Assembly (NCBI GenBank): GCA_958437495.1
Contig: CAUBOH010000025.1
Location: 1-25,116 of the forward strand
DNA from: an uncultured Collinsella sp.
GTDB taxonomy: Bacteria; Actinomycetota; Coriobacteriia; Coriobacteriales; Coriobacteriaceae
DNA: 25,116 nt
Direction: 5' to 3'
In this document: positions 15,433 through 22,501 of the stretch, in pieces
How the letters are laid out: every line of letters begins with the position of its first letter
Numbering within the stretch: position 1 is the stretch's first letter
Program-made: the position numbers and the translations under genes
Notes under the pieces: generated by a model
The model's database searches: none
Seen by the model: the letters and a program-made list of their open reading frames with translations, nothing else
What the model was told of the DNA's origin: nothing

Positions 15433-15457
15433 GCCGGGGACACGAGCGGCCCCCGGC
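15433..15457 (-). other. GC-rich hairpin after ygeY
   Basis: GCCGGGG (15433-15439) pairs with CCCCGGC (15451-15457) around an 11-nt loop, 22 nt past the ygeY stop. No U-tract follows on the minus strand, so it may protect the ygeY messenger end or cause partial termination before ygeW. Confidence 0.35.
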
Positions 15458-15479
15458 TCAACAAGATCAAAGAATGGGA

Positions 15480-16865
15480 CTAGTCGATCTTGTTGTTGGT
15501 CAGACCAGCGCGGAACACGGTGGCGTCGCCGTCGGCCTGGCTGGGATCGTAGAGGTTCAGAGCGGCAACATACATGGCGGCAGCGGTGACCAGGTCATCC
15601 TTGTAGGTGACCTCGTTGGGAGCGTGAGCCTGAGACTCGGCACCCGGGCCAAAGCCGACGCAGGGGATGCCATAACGGCCCTGGATGGAAACGCAGTTCG
15701 TGGAGAAGGTCCACTTATCGCACAGCGGGCGACCGGTGCGCTTGTCCATGCTGGGCTCGCAGCCGATGCGCTCGTCACCAAACATGGCCTTGTGGGCGTC
15801 GACGAGGGCCTTGACGTGCGGAGCGGTCTCCTTGTTGATCCACGTGGGGAAGTAAGCCTCGGTCTCGTAGACCTCGCCGGTCCAGGACGGACGGTCGTAC
15901 ATGTACATGGAGACCTTCACGTCGTCGCCGTACTTCTTGACGGACGGGAGGTTCTCGACCTCGGCGAGGCAGGACTCGTAGGTCTCACCGGCGGTCATGC
16001 GGCGGTCGATGGAGATGGCGCAGGAGTCGGCCACGGCGCAGCGGCACGGCGAGGTGTAGAAGATCTGGGAGACGGTGCAGGTGCCGCGGCCCAGGAAGCG
16101 GGCATCCTCGTAGTGCTCGGGGTTGTACTTGGGGTCGAGCATCTTGACGAGGCCCTTGATGTCGGTCGACTCGTCGCAGCCGTTGTTGTTGAGGGCGCGG
16201 ACGTCAGCGATGATGTCGGCCATCTTGTAAATGGCGTTATCGCCGCGGTCGGGAGCGGAGCCATGGCAGGAGGTGCCGTGAACGTCGACGCGGATCTCCA
16301 TGCGGCCGCGGTGACCGCGATAGATGCCGCCGTCGGTGGGCTCGGTGGAAATGACGAACTCGGGCTTAATGCCGTCCTTGTTGTAGATGTACTGCCAGCA
16401 CATGCCGTCGCAGTCCTCTTCCTGGACGGTGCCGACGACCATGATCTTGTAGCCCTCGGGGATGAGGCCCATGTCCTTCATCATCTTGGCAGCATAGGTA
16501 GCAGAAGCCATGCCACCCTCCTGGTCGGAGCCACCGCGGCCGTAGATGATCTCGTCGGTCTCGTAGCCCTCATAGGGATCGGCATCCCAGTTCTCGATGT
16601 TGCCGATACCGACGGTGTCGATGTGGGAGTCGATGGCGATAATCTTGTCGCCCTCGCCCATAAAGCCCATAACGTTGCCCAGGCCGTCGACCTTAACCTC
16701 GTCATAGCCAAGGCTCTCCATCTCGGCCTTGATGCAAGCGACAACCTCACCCTCCTCGCAGGACTCAGAGGGATGGGAGATCATAGCGCGCAGAAAGCGA
16801 GTCATGTCGGCACGATGGGACTCAGCAGCAGCCTTGATAGCGTCGAAATCGAGTTCTTTAGCCAT
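15480..16865 (-). CDS. ygeY: YgeY-family selenium metabolism-linked M20 hydrolase
   Basis: 461-residue member of the M20 dinuclear zinc amidohydrolase/peptidase family. Metal and catalytic residues are visible: H81 and D83 (DSHIDTV), D114 (GRGGSDQEGG), E149-E150 (TVQEED), E175 (ISTEP) and a C-terminal His in GAESQAHAPNE. Family enzymes cleave peptide, carbamoyl or ureido-type amide bonds. In this context it most likely hydrolyses an intermediate of purine ring breakdown. Only 72 nt separate it from ygeX upstream, consistent with one transcript. Confidence 0.9.
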   Translation of the reverse strand: MAKELDFDAIKAAAESHRADMTRFLRAMISHPSESCEEGEVVACIKAEMESLGYDEVKVDGLGNVMGFMGEGDKIIAIDSHIDTVGIGNIENWDADPYEGYETDEIIYGRGGSDQEGGMASATYAAKMMKDMGLIPEGYKIMVVGTVQEEDCDGMCWQYIYNKDGIKPEFVISTEPTDGGIYRGHRGRMEIRVDVHGTSCHGSAPDRGDNAIYKMADIIADVRALNNNGCDESTDIKGLVKMLDPKYNPEHYEDARFLGRGTCTVSQIFYTSPCRCAVADSCAISIDRRMTAGETYESCLAEVENLPSVKKYGDDVKVSMYMYDRPSWTGEVYETEAYFPTWINKETAPHVKALVDAHKAMFGDERIGCEPSMDKRTGRPLCDKWTFSTNCVSIQGRYGIPCVGFGPGAESQAHAPNEVTYKDDLVTAAAMYVAALNLYDPSQADGDATVFRAGLTNNKID

Positions 16866-16937
16866 TGTTCATAACCTTTCAAACGAAGGAATCTACCTGT
16901 GAGGTGGCGGAGCGATACCTATTTACTCCGCCCAGTA

Positions 16938-18152
16938 TTAGCAAGTGGGGTATTCGCCTTCCCAGACGATGCGGCGATACTGGTCGGGGTCCGTGTCACC
17001 TTCCGTGGAGAAGCAGAGCACGGAGCTCGTCTTGTCCAGGCCGATGAGCTCCTTGAGCTCGGCGTACTCGGGATCGAGCATGAGGGTCTCGACCAGGCCG
17101 GTGGTCACCGCGCCGGACTCGCCGGAGATGACGCGCGGATCGCCCTTCTCGGGAGCACCCAGGGTGCGCATGCCGCGAGCGGTGACCCAGTCGGGGCAGG
17201 ACACAAAGGCGGTGGTGTGGTTGCGCAGGATATCCCAGCCCAGAATGTTGGGCTCGCCGCAGCACAGGCCGGCCATGATGGAGGGCATGTCGCCGTCCAC
17301 GATGCGCGGGTCGCCGTCGCCGGCGGCAGCGCCCTTGTACAGGCAGGCGGCAGGCGCGCACTCGACCACAACGAAGGTGGGCGGGTTATCGGGATACAGG
17401 TTGGTGAAGTAGCCCACCACGGCGCCGGCCAGCGAGCCTACACCGGCCTGAACAAAGACGTGCGTCGGGCGGTTGATGGCCATCTCGCGCAGCTGCTCGG
17501 CAGCCTCGGAAGCCATGGTGCCGTAGCCCTCCATGATCCAAGACGGGATCTTCTCGTAGCCCTCCCAGGCGGTGTCCTGAACGATGACGCCGCGCTCGCA
17601 GGCATCAGCCTCGGCGGCGGCCATGCGCACGCACTCATCGTAGTTGACCTCTTCGATGGTCACCGTGGCGCCCTCGGCGGCGATGTTATCGAAGCGGGGC
17701 TTGGTGGAACCCTTGGGCATGTGCACGACGGCCTTCTGGCCCAGCTTGTTGGCAGCCCATGCCACGCCGCGACCATGGTTGCCGTCGGTGGCGGTAAAGA
17801 AGGTGGCCTGGCCAAAGTCCTTGGCAAGCTGATCGGAGGTCAGGTAATCGAAGGTGCACTCGGCAACGTCCTTGCCGGTCTCGTCGGCAATGTAGTTGGC
17901 CATGGCAAACGAACCGCCCAGAACCTTAAAGGCGTTGAGGCCAAAGCGATAGCTCTCGTCCTTAACGCACAGGTTGGACAGGCCCAGGCGCGCAGCCTGA
18001 CCGTCCAGGCGGGCAAGCGGAGTGACGGTATATTGAGGGAACGACTGGTGGAAGGCGCGGGCCTTCTTCACGTGGTCGAGGCTCATGATTCCCAAGTGCT
18101 TGTCATCGCTCTTGGGCATCGTGTTGCCCGTCCACTGGATCTTATCGGCCAT
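16938..18152 (-). CDS. ygeX: diaminopropionate ammonia-lyase (YgeX)
   Basis: 404-residue fold-type II PLP enzyme that converts 2,3-diaminopropionate to pyruvate and ammonia. The PLP lysine is K76 in FGLNAFKVLGG, the acid/base aspartates are D123 (TATDGNHGRG) and probably D193 (VQDTAW), and QAGVGSLAGA is the phosphate-binding glycine loop. The length matches E. coli DAPAL (398). AAGGAG lies 8 nt before the ATG. It is the first gene of the minus-strand catabolic unit, transcribed away from the regulator across a 277-bp region with two palindromes. In urate breakdown it would deliver pyruvate and ammonia. Confidence 0.93.
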   Translation of the reverse strand: MADKIQWTGNTMPKSDDKHLGIMSLDHVKKARAFHQSFPQYTVTPLARLDGQAARLGLSNLCVKDESYRFGLNAFKVLGGSFAMANYIADETGKDVAECTFDYLTSDQLAKDFGQATFFTATDGNHGRGVAWAANKLGQKAVVHMPKGSTKPRFDNIAAEGATVTIEEVNYDECVRMAAAEADACERGVIVQDTAWEGYEKIPSWIMEGYGTMASEAAEQLREMAINRPTHVFVQAGVGSLAGAVVGYFTNLYPDNPPTFVVVECAPAACLYKGAAAGDGDPRIVDGDMPSIMAGLCCGEPNILGWDILRNHTTAFVSCPDWVTARGMRTLGAPEKGDPRVISGESGAVTTGLVETLMLDPEYAELKELIGLDKTSSVLCFSTEGDTDPDQYRRIVWEGEYPTC

Positions 18153-18244
18153 ACGGTGAACTCCTTAAGTCCTCTCTTGCCGGCCCCCGCATACGCGTTT
18201 CAGCCCATTCCCATTCATGCGACTGAACTTTTATGTGGATGCCA

Positions 18245-18310
18245 AACAAAAAGTTTGTTAGCACTGTTCTATCACACTTTTTGATTGGAAAACCTAACAA
18301 ATTGTTTGTT
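18245..18310. promoter_or_regulatory. paired operator-like palindromes between ygeX and the regulator
   Basis: Two copies of AACAAA-N3-TTTGTT, at 18245-18259 and 18296-18310, with centres 51 bp apart (about five helical turns). Both lie in the divergent intergenic region in positions suited to controlling ygeX. The site is more AT-rich than its surroundings. The neighbouring PAS-HTH regulator is the natural candidate to bind it, which is inference; no convincing -10/-35 pair could be assigned. Confidence 0.6.
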
Positions 18311-18429
18311 GCCGTAATCGGTACTTTTTCGCCGCCGAACGGTTACATAACGCAGCGACGCTTTCGTTATTTGCGAACAGGTGTGGTTTATGGCACAGTG
18401 AGCCCAAACTAATTTTTAGGAAGGCACCT

Positions 18430-19083
18430 ATGACCCCCGCACAGATTGAGTTTTATAAGCGCCTTGCACACGGCCTGGCGCTCCAATTTGGCCCCAACTG
18501 CGAAATCGTCGTCCACGATCTGGAGACCGATGACGTGGACCACTCCATCGTAGTGATCGAAAACGGTCACGTCAGCGGGCGCAAACTGGGTGACGGCCCC
18601 AGCCATATTGTGTTTGAGTCCATGCACGAGGGCACCACCGACGTGCACGACCGCGAGCCATACCTCACCAAAACCACCGACGGCAAGCTGCTTAAGTCCT
18701 CGACCATCTTTATCCGCAACGACGAGGGCAAGCCCGTCGGCATTTTGGGCATTAACTTTGACATTACGCTCATGAAAGCTTTTGAGCGCTCGCTCGATGC
18801 CTTTACCGGCACCGGCGCCACGGGCTACACCGAGCCCGAGCCCATTACCAAAAACATCGGCGACCTGCTCGAAGATCTGCTGCGCGAGTGCGAGCAATAC
18901 GTGGGCAAGCCCGCGGCCCTTATGACCAAAGATGAGCGCATTCGCGCCATTGGCTACCTCGACCGTCGCGGTGCCTTCCTCATTTCCAAGTCGAGCGAGC
19001 GTGCCTGCGAGTTCTTTGGCATCTCTAAGTACAGCTTCTATAGCTACCTCAACGAGGCAAAGGCTGCCGCCGGCGATAAGTAG
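18430..19083 (+). CDS. YheO/DauR-type PAS and HTH transcriptional regulator
   Basis: 217 residues in two parts. The N-terminal YheO-like PAS domain (about 5-120) contains FGPNCEIVVHDL, the early SIVVIENGHVSGR and GKPVGILGINFDIT. The C-terminal helix-turn-helix domain (about 160-212) contains RRGAFLISKSSERACEFFGISKYSFYSYLNE. This family includes DauR and other small-molecule-responsive regulators of catabolic operons. AGGAAGG lies 5 nt before the ATG. It is divergent from ygeX, so control of the cluster, perhaps by a purine-derived ligand, is the likely job. A palindrome ACTCGGCCGAGT (19087-19098) lies three bases after its stop. Confidence 0.9.
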   Translation: MTPAQIEFYKRLAHGLALQFGPNCEIVVHDLETDDVDHSIVVIENGHVSGRKLGDGPSHIVFESMHEGTTDVHDREPYLTKTTDGKLLKSSTIFIRNDEGKPVGILGINFDITLMKAFERSLDAFTGTGATGYTEPEPITKNIGDLLEDLLRECEQYVGKPAALMTKDERIRAIGYLDRRGAFLISKSSERACEFFGISKYSFYSYLNEAKAAAGDK

Positions 19084-19167
19084 GCAACTCGGCCGAGTCA
19101 CCCCTCCCCTTTTGGGCGTGAGTTCCAAAATGCACGAATCCAAGACTCGGCCGCGGGGCAAGTTCCA

Positions 19168-19173
19168 TATAAT
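19168..19173 (+). promoter_or_regulatory. -10 box of the disordered membrane protein gene
   Basis: A perfect TATAAT 35 nt before the ATG at 19208. The hexamer 17 nt upstream is a poor -35, so activation by a regulator or an unusual -35 is possible. Confidence 0.4.
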
Positions 19174-19207
19174 CGATGAGATAGACAGTTCGAAAGGATG
19201 GAACAAG

Positions 19208-20239
19208 ATGGGGTCGAGCAACGCATCACGCAACGGCCGCGGAGGCTTCGCTTCTGCCGCCAGGCATGCGAAACGCGCGTTTGACGAGGGCGAAGACGAT
19301 CTGTTTGCGTTGAGCCTCGACGACGTGATGAGCGACTGCCCTTGGACCGCCGATGAACTCATGGGCGGCGGGGCCCGCTCGGCAGGCCCAAAGCCTACGT
19401 CGGCCGCTGCTCCCGCGCCGGCCACTATGCCCGCGCCGGCATCCGTGCCCGCAGATGACTTTGCCACCCGCCCCATCATGCAGGCACCGCGCCAGGCCGC
19501 CCCTGTGCCCCGCCCCACCAGCGATCCGTCCGAGACGGCGGCGTTTCTTGCCGCGGCGACACAGCGCCATGCGCCCAGCGGCACATCCGCGTATGCCACC
19601 CTGCAGCAGCCGACATACGCGACTCCCGAACCCCAGTCCGAACCCGAGCTCGAGCCGCCCGTTATGGATCTGGACGACCTCGCCAACCGCCAGTTTGCCT
19701 TTGATTCCTGGGCCGCGGCCGACTTGGATGAGACCTCGGCCGGCATGCCGGCGCTCGATATTCCGGTCAACCCGCTGTTTGCAGCTGCCGAGGAGCGCGA
19801 CTCCGATTACAACGAAGCAGCAGCGCACGGTGATCGCTTTGATGCCGCGCCCCGCGCCTCCCGCATTGAGACCGAGAGCTACGGATCTGCATCGAGCGCA
19901 TACGATAACGGCCCGTTTGCCGACGCGTCCGCTCCCGAGTACAACAAGACCGGCGCAAAGGCCGCATCGGCATCGTCGTATACCCGCGGCACCGACGACG
20001 AGCGCTTTGCCGACTACTACACCGAGGAAGAGCCGCCGCACTTCTCCGAGTTTCCCCAAGCGGCAAAGGTTGTCTTTATCGCCATCATCATCGCCCTGCT
20101 CGGCGTGATTGCGTTTGAGGGATTCCAGCTGTTCCGCGGCCCCACCGCGTCCGAATCGGCAACGCAGCAAAAAGAGGACGACAACCAGTACCTGGACATC
20201 AACACCCTCAAGGGCGACCCCAACGACGGAGACGAGTAG
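19208..20239 (+). CDS. disordered single-span membrane protein, unknown function
   Basis: 343 residues. A short N-terminal segment (MGSSNASRNGRGGFASAARHAKR) leads to FALSLDDVMSDCPWTADELMGGGARS, then about 230 residues of Ala/Pro/acidic low-complexity sequence. One transmembrane helix follows at about 288-307 (VVFIAIIIALLGVIAFEGFQLF), with a short acidic C-tail. There is no signal peptide, so the long part is probably cytoplasmic. The open frame starts farther upstream inside the regulator gene; the ATG at 19208 is preferred because AAAGG precedes it by about 12 nt and a TATAAT lies 35 nt upstream. I do not recognise the family. The composition resembles scaffold or division-type membrane proteins, but nothing specific supports that. 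Confidence 0.72.
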   Translation: MGSSNASRNGRGGFASAARHAKRAFDEGEDDLFALSLDDVMSDCPWTADELMGGGARSAGPKPTSAAAPAPATMPAPASVPADDFATRPIMQAPRQAAPVPRPTSDPSETAAFLAAATQRHAPSGTSAYATLQQPTYATPEPQSEPELEPPVMDLDDLANRQFAFDSWAAADLDETSAGMPALDIPVNPLFAAAEERDSDYNEAAAHGDRFDAAPRASRIETESYGSASSAYDNGPFADASAPEYNKTGAKAASASSYTRGTDDERFADYYTEEEPPHFSEFPQAAKVVFIAIIIALLGVIAFEGFQLFRGPTASESATQQKEDDNQYLDINTLKGDPNDGDE

Positions 20240-20262
20240 CGAAGGTTAAAGGAGGGCTGGAA

Positions 20263-20285
20263 GAGCCGGCAACGCGTTACGGCTC
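20263..20285. other. small hairpin between convergent genes
   Basis: GAGCCG (20263-20268) pairs with CGGCTC (20280-20285) around an 11-nt loop, overlapping the ATPase stop codon. No T-run is present. It may act weakly as a shared terminator for the two convergent genes. Confidence 0.25.
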
Positions 20286-21599
20286 CAAGAGGCCCGCCAT
20301 AAAGATGGGCAGATACAACACCTCTCCATCGCGGTGCAGGTTGCACTCAGCAAGCACCAGAGCACGGTCGATTCCGTAACCCTTCGTCACGAGCGCGTTG
20401 TCGAGCGCCGCATGGGACTTAAAGCTCTTGCCCGACTTGACCTCGATGGCAAGCACTTCCCCATCGAACGTCTCTTCCACAAAATCGAGCTCACCGACCT
20501 TTTTGGACGTAAAGTAGCGCAATCTAAATCCATGAGCTTTGAGCTCTTGGGCAACGAAGCCCTCAAACGCCGCTCCCATGTTCATGCCAAAGGCGTCTTC
20601 TGCCTCGCCATCAAAAACGCCTTGGGCAACCTTTTTGGAATACGACGACATGAGCATTCCAGTGTCCAAGTAAAACAGCTTAAAGAGATTTCGCTGCTCC
20701 CCCAATAAAAGGGGCGCCACGGGCGCCGTTACGTTATACACGGGAAGCGCGACACCCGCCTCCGATAACCAGAGAAAATGGTCTGTCACCTGCGAAAAAC
20801 GTTTGACACCGTTAATCGATGACAGCTTGAATCGCTTGTTTTTGGAGCCAGCCTCGCTTGGAATCAAATCATAGATATCTCGAATAACCAAGCGTAGCTC
20901 AGGCGGAGCGTACTTTGCGATGTCATCGCGATACAGGGCGTGAAGATCGCGGTGGATGTTTCGAACCTCGTCGACATTGCGCGTCGCCAAGAAGGAATTG
21001 ACCGCGTCGGGCATGCCTCCCACCACCACATACTGATGGAACAGATCGAGCAAGCGGTCATACAGGTAGCCGGGGAGCTCCCCCTCATCCTTTAGACAGC
21101 CCCTGAGCATGTCAAACACGCTGGCACCAACGCCATTTGCCCAGCAAAACTCCTCAAAGTCGAGCGGGTACATCTGGACCTGCTCGACATACCCCACCGG
21201 CAGGGAATCGATGCCCTCGAGCTCAACGCCAAGGAGCGATCCAGTAAGGATGTATCGAAAGTCGCCGCGCTGGACCAGGTATTTGATAAACGTCACTACG
21301 TTGGGGCATCGCTGCACCTCGTCAATAACCACGGCGGTTTTGTTGGCAACCATCGGCTGCGTCGCAGCGATAGACATGCGCATAAGAAGGTCGTCCGCGC
21401 TTTTTGCCGCCAAAAATGAATCGCGCACGGACGCGTCGGCGATAAAGTCGAACGTCACGACGTTTTCGAACGATTCACGTGCGAACGCGTTGACCAGATA
21501 TGACTTTCCTACCTGTCGGGCGCCCTTGACCAAAAGGGCCTTGTTAGGCGACGAGGCGAGCCAAGATTCAAATTGTGCTTTCGCTTTTCTCTGTAGCAT
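20277..21599 (-). CDS. AAA_14/DUF4143-family ATPase
   Basis: 440 residues. An N-terminal P-loop ATPase contains Walker A GARQVGKS (26-33) and Walker B VVIDEVQ with D93-E94, then sensor ILTGSLLGVE. The C-terminal DUF4143 domain ends in a nuclease-like segment GELDFVEETF...LAIEVKSGK, similar to the D...ExK pattern of PD-(D/E)xK folds. These ATPases are frequent and often multicopy in gut bacteria, and their role is unknown. The open frame extends to 21716 through 33-bp DNA repeats. I chose the ATG at 21599 because MLQRKAKAQFESWL is the normal family N-terminus and AAGGGG lies 8 nt upstream. Confidence 0.85.
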   Translation of the reverse strand: MLQRKAKAQFESWLASSPNKALLVKGARQVGKSYLVNAFARESFENVVTFDFIADASVRDSFLAAKSADDLLMRMSIAATQPMVANKTAVVIDEVQRCPNVVTFIKYLVQRGDFRYILTGSLLGVELEGIDSLPVGYVEQVQMYPLDFEEFCWANGVGASVFDMLRGCLKDEGELPGYLYDRLLDLFHQYVVVGGMPDAVNSFLATRNVDEVRNIHRDLHALYRDDIAKYAPPELRLVIRDIYDLIPSEAGSKNKRFKLSSINGVKRFSQVTDHFLWLSEAGVALPVYNVTAPVAPLLLGEQRNLFKLFYLDTGMLMSSYSKKVAQGVFDGEAEDAFGMNMGAAFEGFVAQELKAHGFRLRYFTSKKVGELDFVEETFDGEVLAIEVKSGKSFKSHAALDNALVTKGYGIDRALVLAECNLHRDGEVLYLPIFMAGLLEP

Positions 21600-21638
21600 A
21601 AGCGTACCCCTTATTACGTGCTGTTTTAACACTAGGAT

Positions 21639-21747
21639 ACACTTTTCCGTGGTTGTTAGGTGCTCATTTCGACACTTTTCCGAGGTTTTAAAGTGTACAT
21701 TACGACACTTTTCCATACTTTTACATGGGCGATTTCGCCACTTTTTC
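21639..21747 (-). repeat. 33-bp tandem repeats upstream of the DUF4143 ATPase gene
   Basis: The core ACACTTTTCC recurs at 21639, 21672, 21705 and, degenerate, at 21738, exactly 33 bp apart. The rest of each unit is partly conserved (ending CATTtCG). At the junctions the sequence can pair: AAAGTGT with ACACTTT between units 2 and 3, and a different but still self-complementary stem between 3 and 4. Because 33 bp equals 11 codons, the repeats also read in frame on the minus strand as EKCRNVHFKTS, EKCRNEHLTTT, EKCILVLKQ. They lie 40-148 bp upstream of the ATPase ATG, where a promoter and operators would be. There are no unique spacers, so this is not a CRISPR array. Confidence 0.8.
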
Positions 21748-21812
21748 TGATTTAAGCCCAGCAGCAGCTGGCGAAACCAAGCGCCGTCTGCACATCATTT
21801 CGCGGGCGGCGT

Positions 21813-21842
21813 TTGATTTGTGTCCGCGCGCGCTGATAGACT
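21813..21842 (+). promoter_or_regulatory. candidate promoter of the 140-residue unknown protein
   Basis: TTGATT (21813-21818), 18-nt spacer, TAGACT (21837-21842) with TG one base upstream (extended -10). Transcription would start near 21849, just at the first hairpin of the leader. Motif evidence only. Confidence 0.4.
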
Positions 21843-21849
21843 CCATCGT

Positions 21850-21967
21850 GCCCGCAAGGAGCGGGCGCGTTTTATCCAGAGTCGGGGTAGAGAGTTGGCT
21901 CCACGATCCCGACGCCAACCGGCCAAGAGGCACGGTGGCCCTGCCAACATCGATGAAAGGAGTCCGT
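21850..21967 (+). other. structured leader, possible cis-regulatory RNA
   Basis: About 118 nt between the proposed start and the ATG at 21968. Hairpin 1 is GCCCGC-AAGGA-GCGGGC (21850-21866), followed after three bases by TTTT, so it looks like an early intrinsic terminator. Hairpin 2 pairs GTCGGG (21881-21886) with CCCGAC (21908-21913) and has an inner stem GTAGAG/CTCCAC with one mismatch. GTTGGC and GCCAAC offer a competing pairing that would break hairpin 2. It matches no riboswitch class that I recognise. Confidence 0.3.
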
Positions 21968-22390
21968 ATGGACAATTTCTCCGTGCACAGCGAGCGCAAC
22001 TTCCACAACCTGGCAGCCAAGCCAAAACAAATGCATCTTTTGGATAAGCCGAACGGCTATGCCTCGGCCATGGTCAAGAACAGTCTCTCCCACCAGGTGC
22101 GCTTTACGGTGGAGAAGCTCGAGGAAGAGCTTTGCGCTGCCGGCGACCCGCACGTACTGCAGATCAAGCTGCTCGGAGACGATTCGCGCGAGCCGTCCAG
22201 CTGGAAGCTGTTTGCCGACGGCAAATGCGTTGCGGACGGATCCGGCGCCTTTACCCGCGAGTGCTTCTGCGAGGGAGCCGAGGTGTTCCTGGACCTGTGC
22301 CGCAATGCCATCGAGGCTGCCGAGCTGCGCCAGTGGAGTCAGAGGGAGTACGAGCTGTTGAGCGTGGCACGCGGGATTGCGGAGGTGTAG
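21968..22390 (+). CDS. 140-residue cytosolic protein, unknown function
   Basis: Begins MDNFSVHSERNFHNLAAKPKQM and contains VRFTVEKLEEELCAAGDPHVLQIKLLGDDSREPSSWKLFADGKCVADG, then a Cys-containing C-terminal half (ECFCEGAEVFLDLCRNAIEAAEL). No transmembrane segment or signal peptide is visible. The frame is open from 21725, but AAAGGAG 6 nt before the ATG at 21968 and the structured sequence upstream favour this start. GC content and codon use resemble the core genes rather than the AT-rich module that follows. I do not recognise the family. Confidence 0.7.
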   Translation: MDNFSVHSERNFHNLAAKPKQMHLLDKPNGYASAMVKNSLSHQVRFTVEKLEEELCAAGDPHVLQIKLLGDDSREPSSWKLFADGKCVADGSGAFTRECFCEGAEVFLDLCRNAIEAAELRQWSQREYELLSVARGIAEV

Positions 22391-22399
22391 GTAGACACA

Positions 22400-22426
22400 G
22401 GCGGCGTGCAGCCGCTGCACGCCGCC
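22400..22426. terminator. near-perfect GC palindrome after the 140-residue gene
   Basis: Thirteen-bp arms (22400-22412 with 22414-22426) around a single central base, starting 10 bases after the stop. It has the strength of a terminator stem but no T-run. Together with the next hairpin it separates two convergent genes. Confidence 0.5.
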
Positions 22427-22440
22427 GCTCAAGCTGCACG

Positions 22441-22491
22441 ATGTCAAAAGACTGGCACTTGTGCATGCCTTTTGACATGCACAAGTGCCAG
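22441..22491. repeat. hairpin with two mutually exclusive stems
   Basis: A perfect 16-bp inverted repeat (22452-22467 with 22476-22491) has an 8-nt loop. A competing 10-bp stem pairs 22441-22450 with 22469-22478 and uses the loop and the start of the right arm. It lies between the convergent 140-residue gene and the small membrane protein gene, 11 bases from the latter's stop. It resembles the long hairpins at 6693 and 8166 in layout but not in sequence. Confidence 0.65.
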
Positions 22492-22501
22492 CTGGGTTTA
22501 T

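Noticed and set aside
15279..15470. N-terminal extension of YgeW to 464 residues
   Set aside because: The extension covers a GC hairpin and has no family match; the ATG at 15278 has a good ribosome binding site.
15351..18284. Two long plus-strand frames opposite ygeY and ygeX
   Set aside because: Both are antisense shadows of complete, recognisable enzymes and have no start signals.
18409..19770. 453-codon minus-strand frame opposite the regulator and the membrane protein gene
   Set aside because: The PAS-HTH regulator on the plus strand is recognisable and has a good ribosome binding site. The minus frame has neither.
21639..21747. CRISPR array
   Set aside because: Units follow each other without unique spacers, differ from one another, and no cas gene is near.
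21848..21967. A tRNA or known riboswitch in the leader
   Set aside because: No cloverleaf, T-loop sequence or signature of a riboswitch class that I know could be laid onto it.
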